Shown here one piece after another: positions 1 to 5,134 of a DNA stretch of 8,589 nucleotides; the first letter of the stretch is position 1, and each line of letters opens with the position of its first letter. The position numbers and the translations under genes were made by a program. The notes below the pieces were generated by a model. That model had not been told where the DNA came from and made no database searches. It worked only from the letters and a program-made list of their open reading frames with translations. This DNA is from Pseudorhodobacter sp. Its GTDB lineage: Bacteria > Pseudomonadota > Alphaproteobacteria > Rhodobacterales > Rhodobacteraceae. Location of the stretch: contig JAHEDL010000187.1 of assembly GCA_024641255.1 (NCBI GenBank), positions 1 through 8,589 of the forward strand. Direction: 5' to 3'.

Positions 1-1
1 G

Positions 2-40
2 ATTGCGACTCGTAATGCACGAGTGGCGAAGAAGCGCTGA
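2..40 (+). CDS. Possible C-terminal tail of an upstream protein (partial)
   Basis: Frame 2 reads IATRNARVAKKR and then a TGA stop at 38-40. The basic tail and the two terminator-like hairpins that follow suit the end of a plus-strand gene lying outside the window. Only 12 residues are visible, so neither family nor function can be assigned. The same stretch also folds into small hairpins (8-24 and 32-50), so it could instead be the 3' end of a structured RNA. Frame 3 stays open longer but runs through the terminator and is less likely. Confidence 0.3.
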   Translation: MATRNARVAKKR

Positions 41-52
41 TTTGGCGCTTTT
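32..52 (+). terminator. Small terminator-like hairpin
   Basis: AAGCGC (32-37) pairs with GCGCTT (45-50) across a 7-base loop, and the right arm runs into TTTT (49-52). The possible upstream stop codon lies in the loop. It is weaker than the hairpin at 71-102 and may act in tandem with it. Confidence 0.35.
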
Positions 53-70
53 AGACGCGCAGATTTCCGC

Positions 71-102
71 AAAGTCGAGCAACCTAGGGTTGCTCGACTT
101 TT
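71..102 (+). terminator. Strong rho-independent terminator
   Basis: A perfect 14-base inverted repeat: AAAGTCGAGCAACC (71-84) pairs with GGTTGCTCGACTTT (88-101) around a 3-base TAG spacer; the right arm ends in a TTTT run (99-102). It should end a plus-strand transcript entering from the left and insulate the secreted-protein gene at 215. The flanking A and T runs are symmetric enough that it could work in both directions. Confidence 0.85.
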
Positions 103-214
103 CTATTAGGCCCATCTTCCGCGCGATGCGTCCAGCCGCCAATGTTTGATTTGAAACAACACTGTTGGCTGAAATTCGCGCATTTAAGGACCGACTTTTT
201 GAAAGGAAATCACA

Positions 215-898
215 ATGACTGCTTTTCGCTCTTCGGTAAAAATGTTGGGGCTGCTTGCTGTTACCATTGGCCCACTTCCCGCAATTCTAATGTCTGCGAC
301 TGGCATTGATGCGGCCTATGCCGATAGTTCGAATGGCAACGGCAATGGCGGCGGTAATGGTAACGGCGGTGGAAATAGTAACGCTGGTGGCAACGGTAAT
401 GGCGGCAATGGCAACAGCAGCCACAGCCAAAATCAATCGGGCGGCAATAGTGATGCAAAGGGCAACAAGAATGGCCACGGCGCGCTTGCGTCAGAGCTTA
501 AGGGAATGAACGCCGTTCACGCCAATCCTGCCGCTTTGGAAAACGCTGATCCAAATAGTCAGGTTGGCAAGATTGCCGCCTATCGGGATGCGGCTTTGGC
601 AACAGAAGATGCCGCCCACGCGATTGAAACCGCGCAGGCAGACCTAACCGCTGCGCAACAATCCTTGGTGGATGCTGAAGCTTTGCCCGCAACGACAGAT
701 GAAGAAATCGCCACGCGCGACGCAGCGATTGCAGCGGCAAATGCCGATCTTGCCGATGCGACAGCAGCTTTTGCAACCGCAGGCAGCACATTGACCACCG
801 CTTCGGCGGCGGAAGAAGCCGCCTTGCTGGTCGCAACCGATGGCCAAATTCTATCGGACGAGGCTTTGGCCTATGTTCGGCAAGAACTGGGTCTATAA
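215..898 (+). CDS. Secreted Gly/Asn-rich protein with Ala-rich helical tail, unknown function
   Basis: The product has 227 residues. Residues 1-36 look like a Sec signal peptide: basic start, hydrophobic stretch at about 10-28, likely cleavage after AYA (residues 34-36). Residues 39-68 are almost entirely Gly, Asn and Ser, probably disordered. A conserved-looking block, HGALASELKGMNAVHANP, spans 88-105 and is followed by NSQVGKIAAYRDAA. Residues 125-203 are Ala/Glu/Asp-rich and probably form a long helix or coiled coil. The start is supported by AAGGA (203-207) seven bases before the ATG. I recognise no catalytic motif or named family; I recall similar uncharacterised proteins from Rhodobacteraceae but cannot check this. 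The protein is probably periplasmic or extracellular. The gene stands alone, with a terminator upstream and a convergent gene downstream. No convincing promoter was found in 103-200. Confidence 0.85.
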   Translation: MTAFRSSVKMLGLLAVTIGPLPAILMSATGIDAAYADSSNGNGNGGGNGNGGGNSNAGGNGNGGNGNSSHSQNQSGGNSDAKGNKNGHGALASELKGMNAVHANPAALENADPNSQVGKIAAYRDAALATEDAAHAIETAQADLTAAQQSLVDAEALPATTDEEIATRDAAIAAANADLADATAAFATAGSTLTTASAAEEAALLVATDGQILSDEALAYVRQELGL

Positions 899-908
899 CC
901 AATTTGGT

Positions 909-938
909 CTGGCGGGATTACAGCTTGTAACCCGCCAG
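909..938. terminator. Hairpin between convergent genes, possible bidirectional terminator
   Basis: CTGGCGGG (909-916) plus TTAC (918-921) pairs with GTAA (927-930) plus CCCGCCAG (931-938). This gives a 12-pair stem with one bulged A and a 5-base loop. It sits where the secreted-protein gene (stop at 898) meets the sulfotransferase-like gene (stop at 918-920) and covers the last codons of the latter. There is no T tract on either side, so intrinsic termination is uncertain. Confidence 0.4.
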
Positions 939-1634
939 CCGTTCGTAATGCGGCATCGCCTGTTCCACCAATTTGGCATAGTCTGACGGCAGGTCAGGCA
1001 AGTCGCCCTCTGGGTCTTCAAATCCCGAAGACCTATGAACCGCATTATACCAATGCGGTGCCCAAACCCCGTCATAGGGCTTCGGCCCCACCGGCCAGTG
1101 CAGCATGGCATCAGTAAATGGAATTCCCAGCGCCGCACACAGCCGCGAAAGCGCCCGTGTCGGGTTTTCCCGAATATCGGCAGAATCAATCACCAACGGC
1201 GCGTGGCCCAGCCAATTCGCAACCTCATCAAACAACTCCGCCTGCTGGACAAAGCCAATATCGGCCAAAGTCGGGCCTTCGCGCTTCTTAGCATAGCTGG
1301 CCACCACCCGCGCCGGATGGCGAATAAGGAAAACATTGGTCAATTGCCGCATGAAATCCCGCCCAAAGCCGGGGATCATGTGCAGCGTCATGTGCTTTTG
1401 GTAAAACAGGCTTTGCCCCTGCGGGTTCGCCCCCACACATTCGGCCGCGACCGTATCGGGATCTTGGCTTTGCGACGCGATCACCTCTGCAGCCATCGGA
1501 TGATCCAAGCCCGTTGCCTTCAGGTAGGCACCATAAAACGGTTCGTCCACCACCGCGCAATCGCCGCGTGCGGCAAAGCTGTACATCATTGCCGTGGAAA
1601 GGTTGCGTGGCCCCGACCACATCGCGATTTTCAT
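918..1634 (-). CDS. Sulfotransferase-like (PAPS-binding fold) protein
   Basis: The product has 238 residues, compact but complete for this family. The N-terminal segment MWSGPRNLSTAMMYSFAARGD (from residue 5) resembles the P-loop-like motif that binds the 5'-phosphosulfate of PAPS. IRHPARVVASY (104-114), with R105 and S113, resembles the 3'-phosphate-binding motif. No signal peptide is visible, so it is probably cytoplasmic. The acceptor substrate cannot be read from the sequence. The ATG overlaps the aminotransferase stop by four bases (ATGA, 1631-1634), indicating translational coupling, and no good Shine-Dalgarno is needed or seen. The pairing suggests that both act on related amino-acid-derived compounds, but this is inference. 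Some proteins of this group may use PAPS-like nucleotides without being true sulfotransferases. Confidence 0.85.
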   Translation of the reverse strand: MKIAMWSGPRNLSTAMMYSFAARGDCAVVDEPFYGAYLKATGLDHPMAAEVIASQSQDPDTVAAECVGANPQGQSLFYQKHMTLHMIPGFGRDFMRQLTNVFLIRHPARVVASYAKKREGPTLADIGFVQQAELFDEVANWLGHAPLVIDSADIRENPTRALSRLCAALGIPFTDAMLHWPVGPKPYDGVWAPHWYNAVHRSSGFEDPEGDLPDLPSDYAKLVEQAMPHYERLAGYKL

Positions 1635-2530
1635 GCGCCCACCATCGCCTTGTAAAGCCCGCGAATCCGTTCGGTCATTGGCCCCATCTGTCCGGTTCCA
1701 ATCACCCGCCCGTCAAGCATCCCAACCGGAGTTTGCGCGCCGAAGGTCCCGGTCAGGAAGGCTTCGTCGGCCGAATAGGTATCGACCAGACTGAAATTGC
1801 GTTCAAACACCGGAATGTCGTTGGCGCGGCACAGGTCGATCACCTTTTGGCGGGTGATGCCGTTCATGCAGTAATCGCCGGTCGATGTCCAAACTTGCCC
1901 TTTCTTCACGATGAAGAAGTTGCAGGCGTTGGTGGTGTTCACGAAACCATGCACATCCAGCATCAGCGCTTCGTCCGCGCCGGCTTTTTCTGCGGCGATG
2001 CAGGCCAGAATACAGTTGAGTTTAGAGTGGCTGTTCAGCTTCGGATCCTGTGTCATCGGCAGCCCGCGCAAGTGCGGCACCGTGGCCAGCCGGATCGGAC
2101 GCGGCAGTTTTTGCCGCGAATGCTCCATGATGATCACCACCGTCGGCCCACGCTGCGACAGCTTCGGGTGCTGGAATGGCCGCGTCTTCACCCCGCGCGT
2201 TACCATCAACCTCGCATGCGCGTCGGTGGTCATGCCGTTGGCAGCTTGGGTTTCCAGAACGGCGGCAATCACCTGATCTTTGGTCATCCCGATGTCCAGA
2301 TCAATCGCCTTTGCCGCTTCGAACAGCCGATCGATGTGTTCGTCAAGGAACGTCCAGCGCCCGTTATACAGCCGAATGCCTTCCCAAACCCCATCCCCCA
2401 GCATGAAGCCGGAATCATACACCGACACCATCGCTTCGGCTTTCGGTGTGATCTTGCCGTTCACATAGATCAGGATCGCCTCGTTGCGGGCGTCCTCTTC
2501 GGCCTGATGGGTGGAAACGTGGTCTGTCAT
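1631..2530 (-). CDS. Class IV PLP-dependent aminotransferase (BCAT/D-amino-acid aminotransferase fold)
   Basis: The product has 299 residues. Typical class IV landmarks are VNGKITPKAEAMVSVYDSGF (23-42), the GDGVWEGIRLYNG segment (45-57), a probable PLP-lysine region KLNSHSK (164-170; I cannot decide which lysine), GADEALMLDVHGFV (184-197), NFFIVKKG (204-211) and a late GTFGAQTPV stretch (261-269). The fold transfers amino groups between amino acids and 2-oxo acids; substrate and D/L selectivity are unknown. The Glu of the usual E-x-x-x-x-N-x-F signature is Thr here (T199), which is unusual. The chosen ATG at 2530 has AGGGAGG close upstream and begins just before family-like sequence. An in-frame ATG at 2728 would overlap pyrF and is rejected. 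The gene lies 55 bases after pyrF and is coupled to the sulfotransferase-like gene. It may be labelled ilvE or dat in databases, but neither is secure. Confidence 0.88.
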   Translation of the reverse strand: MTDHVSTHQAEEDARNEAILIYVNGKITPKAEAMVSVYDSGFMLGDGVWEGIRLYNGRWTFLDEHIDRLFEAAKAIDLDIGMTKDQVIAAVLETQAANGMTTDAHARLMVTRGVKTRPFQHPKLSQRGPTVVIIMEHSRQKLPRPIRLATVPHLRGLPMTQDPKLNSHSKLNCILACIAAEKAGADEALMLDVHGFVNTTNACNFFIVKKGQVWTSTGDYCMNGITRQKVIDLCRANDIPVFERNFSLVDTYSADEAFLTGTFGAQTPVGMLDGRVIGTGQMGPMTERIRGLYKAMVGA

Positions 2531-2533
2531 GCG

Positions 2534-2579
2534 GGCCTCCCTTTTGCGCGCCACGCTACGGCGGCGCGCGGGGAAGGCC
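2534..2579 (-). promoter_or_regulatory. mRNA hairpin that could hide the aminotransferase ribosome-binding site
   Basis: On the minus-strand transcript, GGCCTTCCC (2571-2579) can pair with GGGAGGCC (2534-2541) with one bulged base. Inside it, a 7-pair GC stem forms between 2563-2569 and 2546-2552 around a 10-base loop. The outer right arm contains the GGGAGG Shine-Dalgarno of the aminotransferase gene. The structure could limit initiation unless opened by coupling or a ligand. This is predicted by eye only. Confidence 0.4.
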
Positions 2580-2585
2580 AAGGGG

Positions 2586-3281
2586 TCAGGCGCGCGGAAG
2601 TTCGGCGATGATGGCGCGTGCCGCCGCTGCCGGGTCTTTCGCCTGCCAGACCGGACGGCCAACGACGATGTGGTTCGCGCCGTCCAGAATAGCCTGCGCA
2701 GGCGTCGCGACGCGCTTTTGATCTCCAAGCGCCGCGCCTGCGGGGCGAACGCCGGGGGTGACGATCAGCTTGCCCGCCGCTTGCGGCAGGGCGCGGATCA
2801 TCGCGGCTTCTTGCGGGCTGGCGATCACGCCATCGGCGCCTGCATCCAAAGCGCGGGCGGCACGTTCCAAGGTGATGTCGTGGATATCGCCGGGCTTGAT
2901 CAGGTTTGCATCCAGATCGGCGCGATCAAGCGAGGTCAGCACCGTCACCGCAAGGATTTTCAGGTTGGTGCCAGACTTGCCTTCCGCCGCGGCGCGCACC
3001 ACCTGCGGGTCGCCGTGCACGGTCAGAAAATCCAGATCATACTGCGCCAAGCCGCGCACCGCGGCTTCGATCGTTGCGCCGATATCGAACAGCTTCATAT
3101 CCAGAAAGATGCGCTTGCCGTGTTCTTGCTTCAATTCGTTGGCAAGCGCGAGCCCGCCTCCGGTCAGCATGCCCAGCCCGATTTTGTAGAACGACACGGC
3201 GTCGCCCAGACGGGCGGCAAGATCCAACCCCTGAACAATATTGGGGACATCAAGGGCGACGATCAGGCGGTCATCTGACAT
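2586..3281 (-). CDS. pyrF: Orotidine 5'-phosphate decarboxylase
   Basis: The product has 231 residues, normal for bacterial OMP decarboxylase. The enzyme converts orotidine 5'-phosphate to UMP, the last step of de novo pyrimidine synthesis, in the cytoplasm as a TIM-barrel dimer. Visible motifs are VALD (8-11), FYKIG (31-35), the catalytic D-x-K-x-x-D as DMKLFD (61-66, with K63), TPGVRP (175-180) and the phosphate-binding VGRP (207-210). The ATG at 3281 has GGAG eight bases upstream and starts directly at the conserved core. A longer in-frame start at 3317 would run through the promoter and adds nothing family-like. It is the first gene of a likely three-gene unit with the aminotransferase and the sulfotransferase-like gene. 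No reason for that grouping is obvious. Confidence 0.97.
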   Translation of the reverse strand: MSDDRLIVALDVPNIVQGLDLAARLGDAVSFYKIGLGMLTGGGLALANELKQEHGKRIFLDMKLFDIGATIEAAVRGLAQYDLDFLTVHGDPQVVRAAAEGKSGTNLKILAVTVLTSLDRADLDANLIKPGDIHDITLERAARALDAGADGVIASPQEAAMIRALPQAAGKLIVTPGVRPAGAALGDQKRVATPAQAILDGANHIVVGRPVWQAKDPAAAARAIIAELPRA

Positions 3282-3304
3282 GGCATGCTCCGGGGGTTTT
3301 GGGC

Positions 3305-3333
3305 CTATTGCGGGCAAGCCGCGCGCCTGTCAA
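3305..3333 (-). promoter_or_regulatory. Probable sigma-70 promoter of pyrF
   Basis: On the minus strand a perfect -35 TTGACA (3328-3333) is followed after 17 bases by CAATAG (3305-3310) as a -10. The predicted start would be near 3298, leaving a short leader of about 17 bases with the GGAG ribosome-binding site. Confidence 0.65.
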
Positions 3334-3345
3334 GCGGCGGCAAGC

Positions 3346-3360
3346 GTCGCACAGTGCGAC
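3346..3360. promoter_or_regulatory. Palindrome upstream of the pyrF promoter, possible operator
   Basis: GTCGCAC-A-GTGCGAC is a perfect 7+1+7 inverted repeat whose inner edge lies 12 bases upstream of the -35 element. The position fits an activator or repressor site. With no T tract it is unlikely to be a terminator for DUF2256. The binding protein is unknown. Confidence 0.3.
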
Positions 3361-3455
3361 AGGGAGTTTGGCTATTAAATATCAATGGCTTAGATATTGG
3401 CCTTCATAGAAAATTAAGATCTGCGCCTCTAGCCGCCGTGCCAATGGGCCTTTTG

Positions 3456-3623
3456 TCAGGCCTTGGCCGGAGGGCGGGAATGTTTGGCGGCGTTGCGGCA
3501 ACGGTCTGAGCAGTGGGTTACATTGTGCCAATCCCGTTCCCATTTCTTGCGCCATGCGAAGGGTAAGCCGCAGACAACACAGGTCTTGGTCGGAAGGTCT
3601 GATTTCTTACGCATCTTTGGCAT
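3456..3623 (-). CDS. DUF2256 family small Cys-rich protein
   Basis: The product has 55 residues. The core is [20 protein letters not shown] (13-32) followed by [11 protein letters not shown] (33-43). This matches the DUF2256 pattern: CxxC, then PF-x-WRKKW, a Trp, and CS-x-RC. Cys15, Cys18, Cys38 and Cys42 could form a zinc ribbon. Biochemical function is unknown; basic residues around the metal site would suit nucleic-acid binding (inference). The start at 3623 (MPKMRKK) was chosen; ATG at 3614 is an in-frame alternative three codons later, and neither has a strong Shine-Dalgarno. The gene lies 80 bases after the UdgX-fusion stop on the same strand and is probably the last gene of that unit. 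DUF2256 genes are, to my knowledge, often near photolyase/cryptochrome genes, which agrees with a DNA-repair setting. Confidence 0.85.
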   Translation of the reverse strand: MPKMRKKSDLPTKTCVVCGLPFAWRKKWERDWHNVTHCSDRCRNAAKHSRPPAKA

Positions 3624-3650
3624 TTTGGGTTCCAGTGGCAGCGACTTTTT

Positions 3651-3670
3651 GGGCCCGTATTATCGGGCCC
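3651..3670. repeat. GC-rich hairpin between the UdgX-fusion gene and DUF2256
   Basis: GGGCCCG (3651-3657) and CGGGCCC (3664-3670) form a 7-pair stem around a 6-base TATTAT loop. On the plus strand the stem is flanked by TTTTT before and GTTTT after. Read in the gene direction (minus) it is followed by AAAAAG, so it is not a standard terminator for these genes. It may be an mRNA-stability or processing element that sets DUF2256 expression apart. Confidence 0.45.
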
Positions 3671-3703
3671 GTTTTATATGCGGCGATTATGGCGTGCGGC
3701 CAC

Positions 3704-5134
3704 TTAGATCTGTGCCGCTGCAATGGCGGTGCGTAAGTCTTGGGTCAGATCGGCGTAAGCGCTGGCTTTGCTGGCGGGATCGGTCAGACGCAGGATGTGG
3801 GCGGGATGCCACGAGATCAGGACTGGCCGGTCGTGCAGACCTGTCTCTATCCTGCCGCGTCGGGGTGAAATGGCGTCATCGTTGTTGGTGAGGGCAAAAG
3901 CCGCAGATGCGCCCAAGGCCAGCGTTATTTTGGGACGTATGAACGCCAGTTCCAGCCCCAGCCACCAGCGGCAGTTTTCCACCTCGGACCTATCGGGGGA
4001 CTGATGCAGGCGCTGTGTGCCACGCGGGGTGAATTTGAAATGCTTGACGGCGTTGGTCAGCCAGACCGTTTCAGCATTGATACCCGCTTGCGCCATTGCC
4101 TGCCGCAGCACAATGCCTGCGGGGCCAATGAAGGGGCTGCCGGTAAGATCTTCTTGATCGCCGGGCTGTTCGCCCACGATCATCAGGTTGGCATCTGGAT
4201 TTCCCGCGCCCCAGACGGTTTGGGTTGCCGCCTCGCACAACGCGCAGCGGCGGCACTGTAAGGCGGCCTTGCGCGCCTGATCCAGCGTCGCGGGTGGGGC
4301 CACGGCCTGCGCCATGCCGGCACGGTAGCGGGTTGAAACAGCCGCAGCGCCCGGTCGTGCCTGTGACGCGCCGGCGTCGCGCATGCGCTGCACCCGCGTT
4401 TCGGCATCTTTCAACATTTCCGGGATCAGACGGGTTTCGGGCAGGTTCTTCCAGTATTTCTTGGGCATTTCCGACCGCATCGCATCAAGTTTGATACGGG
4501 CAGGGTTGAAGATATTGGCGAAATAAGTGGCCCAAAGCCCTTCTGAGGCGTCGTCGGGCAGGTCGGGGCGGGGCGCCGCAGGGCCAAAGCTTAGCCTGCC
4601 GTCTTGAAATTGGGCGGTTAGGCGGGGGGTGGCGATCATCCAATCCATGTCGCCAAAGCGTTTGGCAAAGAAGGCAGCACCGGGTTCAAGGGTGTTATGT
4701 TCGGGTTCGAACCACGCGGCGAAGCGGCGGCGCGGGCCGTTGCTGGGGCATTCGCGAAACCGCACAAAGGCGTGCATCTTGTGGATATCGCGGCCAACGC
4801 CTTTTGCCAGCAGGTGCAACCGCCGCCCAAGCGGATCTGCTTGCGACGTTGCCGCGCCTTCGTGCCGACTGCTTTGCCACAGGGCCTGATAAAGCAGCGC
4901 AAAGCGTTCCGGGTCGGAATGCCAGATCACCGACTGCGCCAGATTTAAGAACTGTTGCGTGACGCGCACCTGATGGGGGCCGATGTCTGACGGCAGCGGT
5001 GCGGTGGCAAACAGGCCGCCGCCGCCCGTCCAATCCAGTTGATCGGGCGGAATTTGGTGCGAAATCGCGATGCGCGCGGCGGCGCGCCACGCGTCAAACC
5101 CGCCGCGATCTGGCAGGGTGACGGCATAGGTCAT
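3704..5134 (-). CDS. DUF4130 - UdgX family uracil-DNA binding/glycosylase fusion protein
   Basis: The product has 476 residues in two parts. Residues 1 to about 245 match the DUF4130 'probable DNA metabolism protein' family (for example WFEPEHNTLEPGAAFFAKRF, 141-160). Residues from about 285 to 476 match UdgX, an Fe-S family-4-like uracil-DNA glycosylase that becomes covalently linked to uracil sites. Visible UdgX features are Fe-S cysteines C294/C297 (QCRRCALC) and C388 (VENCRWW), motif A GEQPGDQED (321-329), a NAVKHFKF stretch (361-368), and motif B HPAHILR (443-449). The KRRIH loop, whose His makes the covalent bond, reads TQRLH (373-377): H377 and one Arg are kept, but Lys and the other Arg are not. 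The ATG overlaps the radical SAM stop by four bases (5131-5134), so translation is coupled. The likely role is handling uracil in damaged DNA; partner substrates are unknown. Confidence 0.93.
   Translation of the reverse strand: MTYAVTLPDRGGFDAWRAAARIAISHQIPPDQLDWTGGGGLFATAPLPSDIGPHQVRVTQQFLNLAQSVIWHSDPERFALLYQALWQSSRHEGAATSQADPLGRRLHLLAKGVGRDIHKMHAFVRFRECPSNGPRRRFAAWFEPEHNTLEPGAAFFAKRFGDMDWMIATPRLTAQFQDGRLSFGPAAPRPDLPDDASEGLWATYFANIFNPARIKLDAMRSEMPKKYWKNLPETRLIPEMLKDAETRVQRMRDAGASQARPGAAAVSTRYRAGMAQAVAPPATLDQARKAALQCRRCALCEAATQTVWGAGNPDANLMIVGEQPGDQEDLTGSPFIGPAGIVLRQAMAQAGINAETVWLTNAVKHFKFTPRGTQRLHQSPDRSEVENCRWWLGLELAFIRPKITLALGASAAFALTNNDDAISPRRGRIETGLHDRPVLISWHPAHILRLTDPASKASAYADLTQDLRTAIAAAQI

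Noticed and set aside
335..430. CRISPR-like or tandem repeat array
   Set aside because: The repetition is short, irregular Gly/Asn codons within a coding frame, with no fixed repeat and spacer lengths.
498..902. Minus-strand open frame opposite the secreted-protein gene
   Set aside because: Its composition is Arg/Leu/Pro-rich with no motif. The plus strand carries a signal peptide and a ribosome-binding site.
1514..2611. Long plus-strand open frame (365 codons) opposite the aminotransferase
   Set aside because: It is an antisense shadow of two clearly recognisable minus-strand genes, with His/Arg/Pro-rich composition and no domain.
2531..2728. Longer aminotransferase start at 2728
   Set aside because: It would overlap the end of pyrF and gives an Arg-rich, non-homologous leader. 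The ATG at 2530 has a good Shine-Dalgarno.
2511..3278. Plus-strand open frame of 255 codons opposite pyrF
   Set aside because: It is antisense to pyrF, which has all catalytic motifs. High GC keeps the opposite frame open.
3282..3317. Longer pyrF start at 3317
   Set aside because: It runs through the predicted -10, and the ATG at 3281 has GGAG at the right distance and begins at the conserved core.
3463..3891. Plus-strand open frame of 142 codons across the UdgX/DUF2256 junction
   Set aside because: It lies opposite DUF2256 and the end of UdgX, and its translation has no recognisable features.
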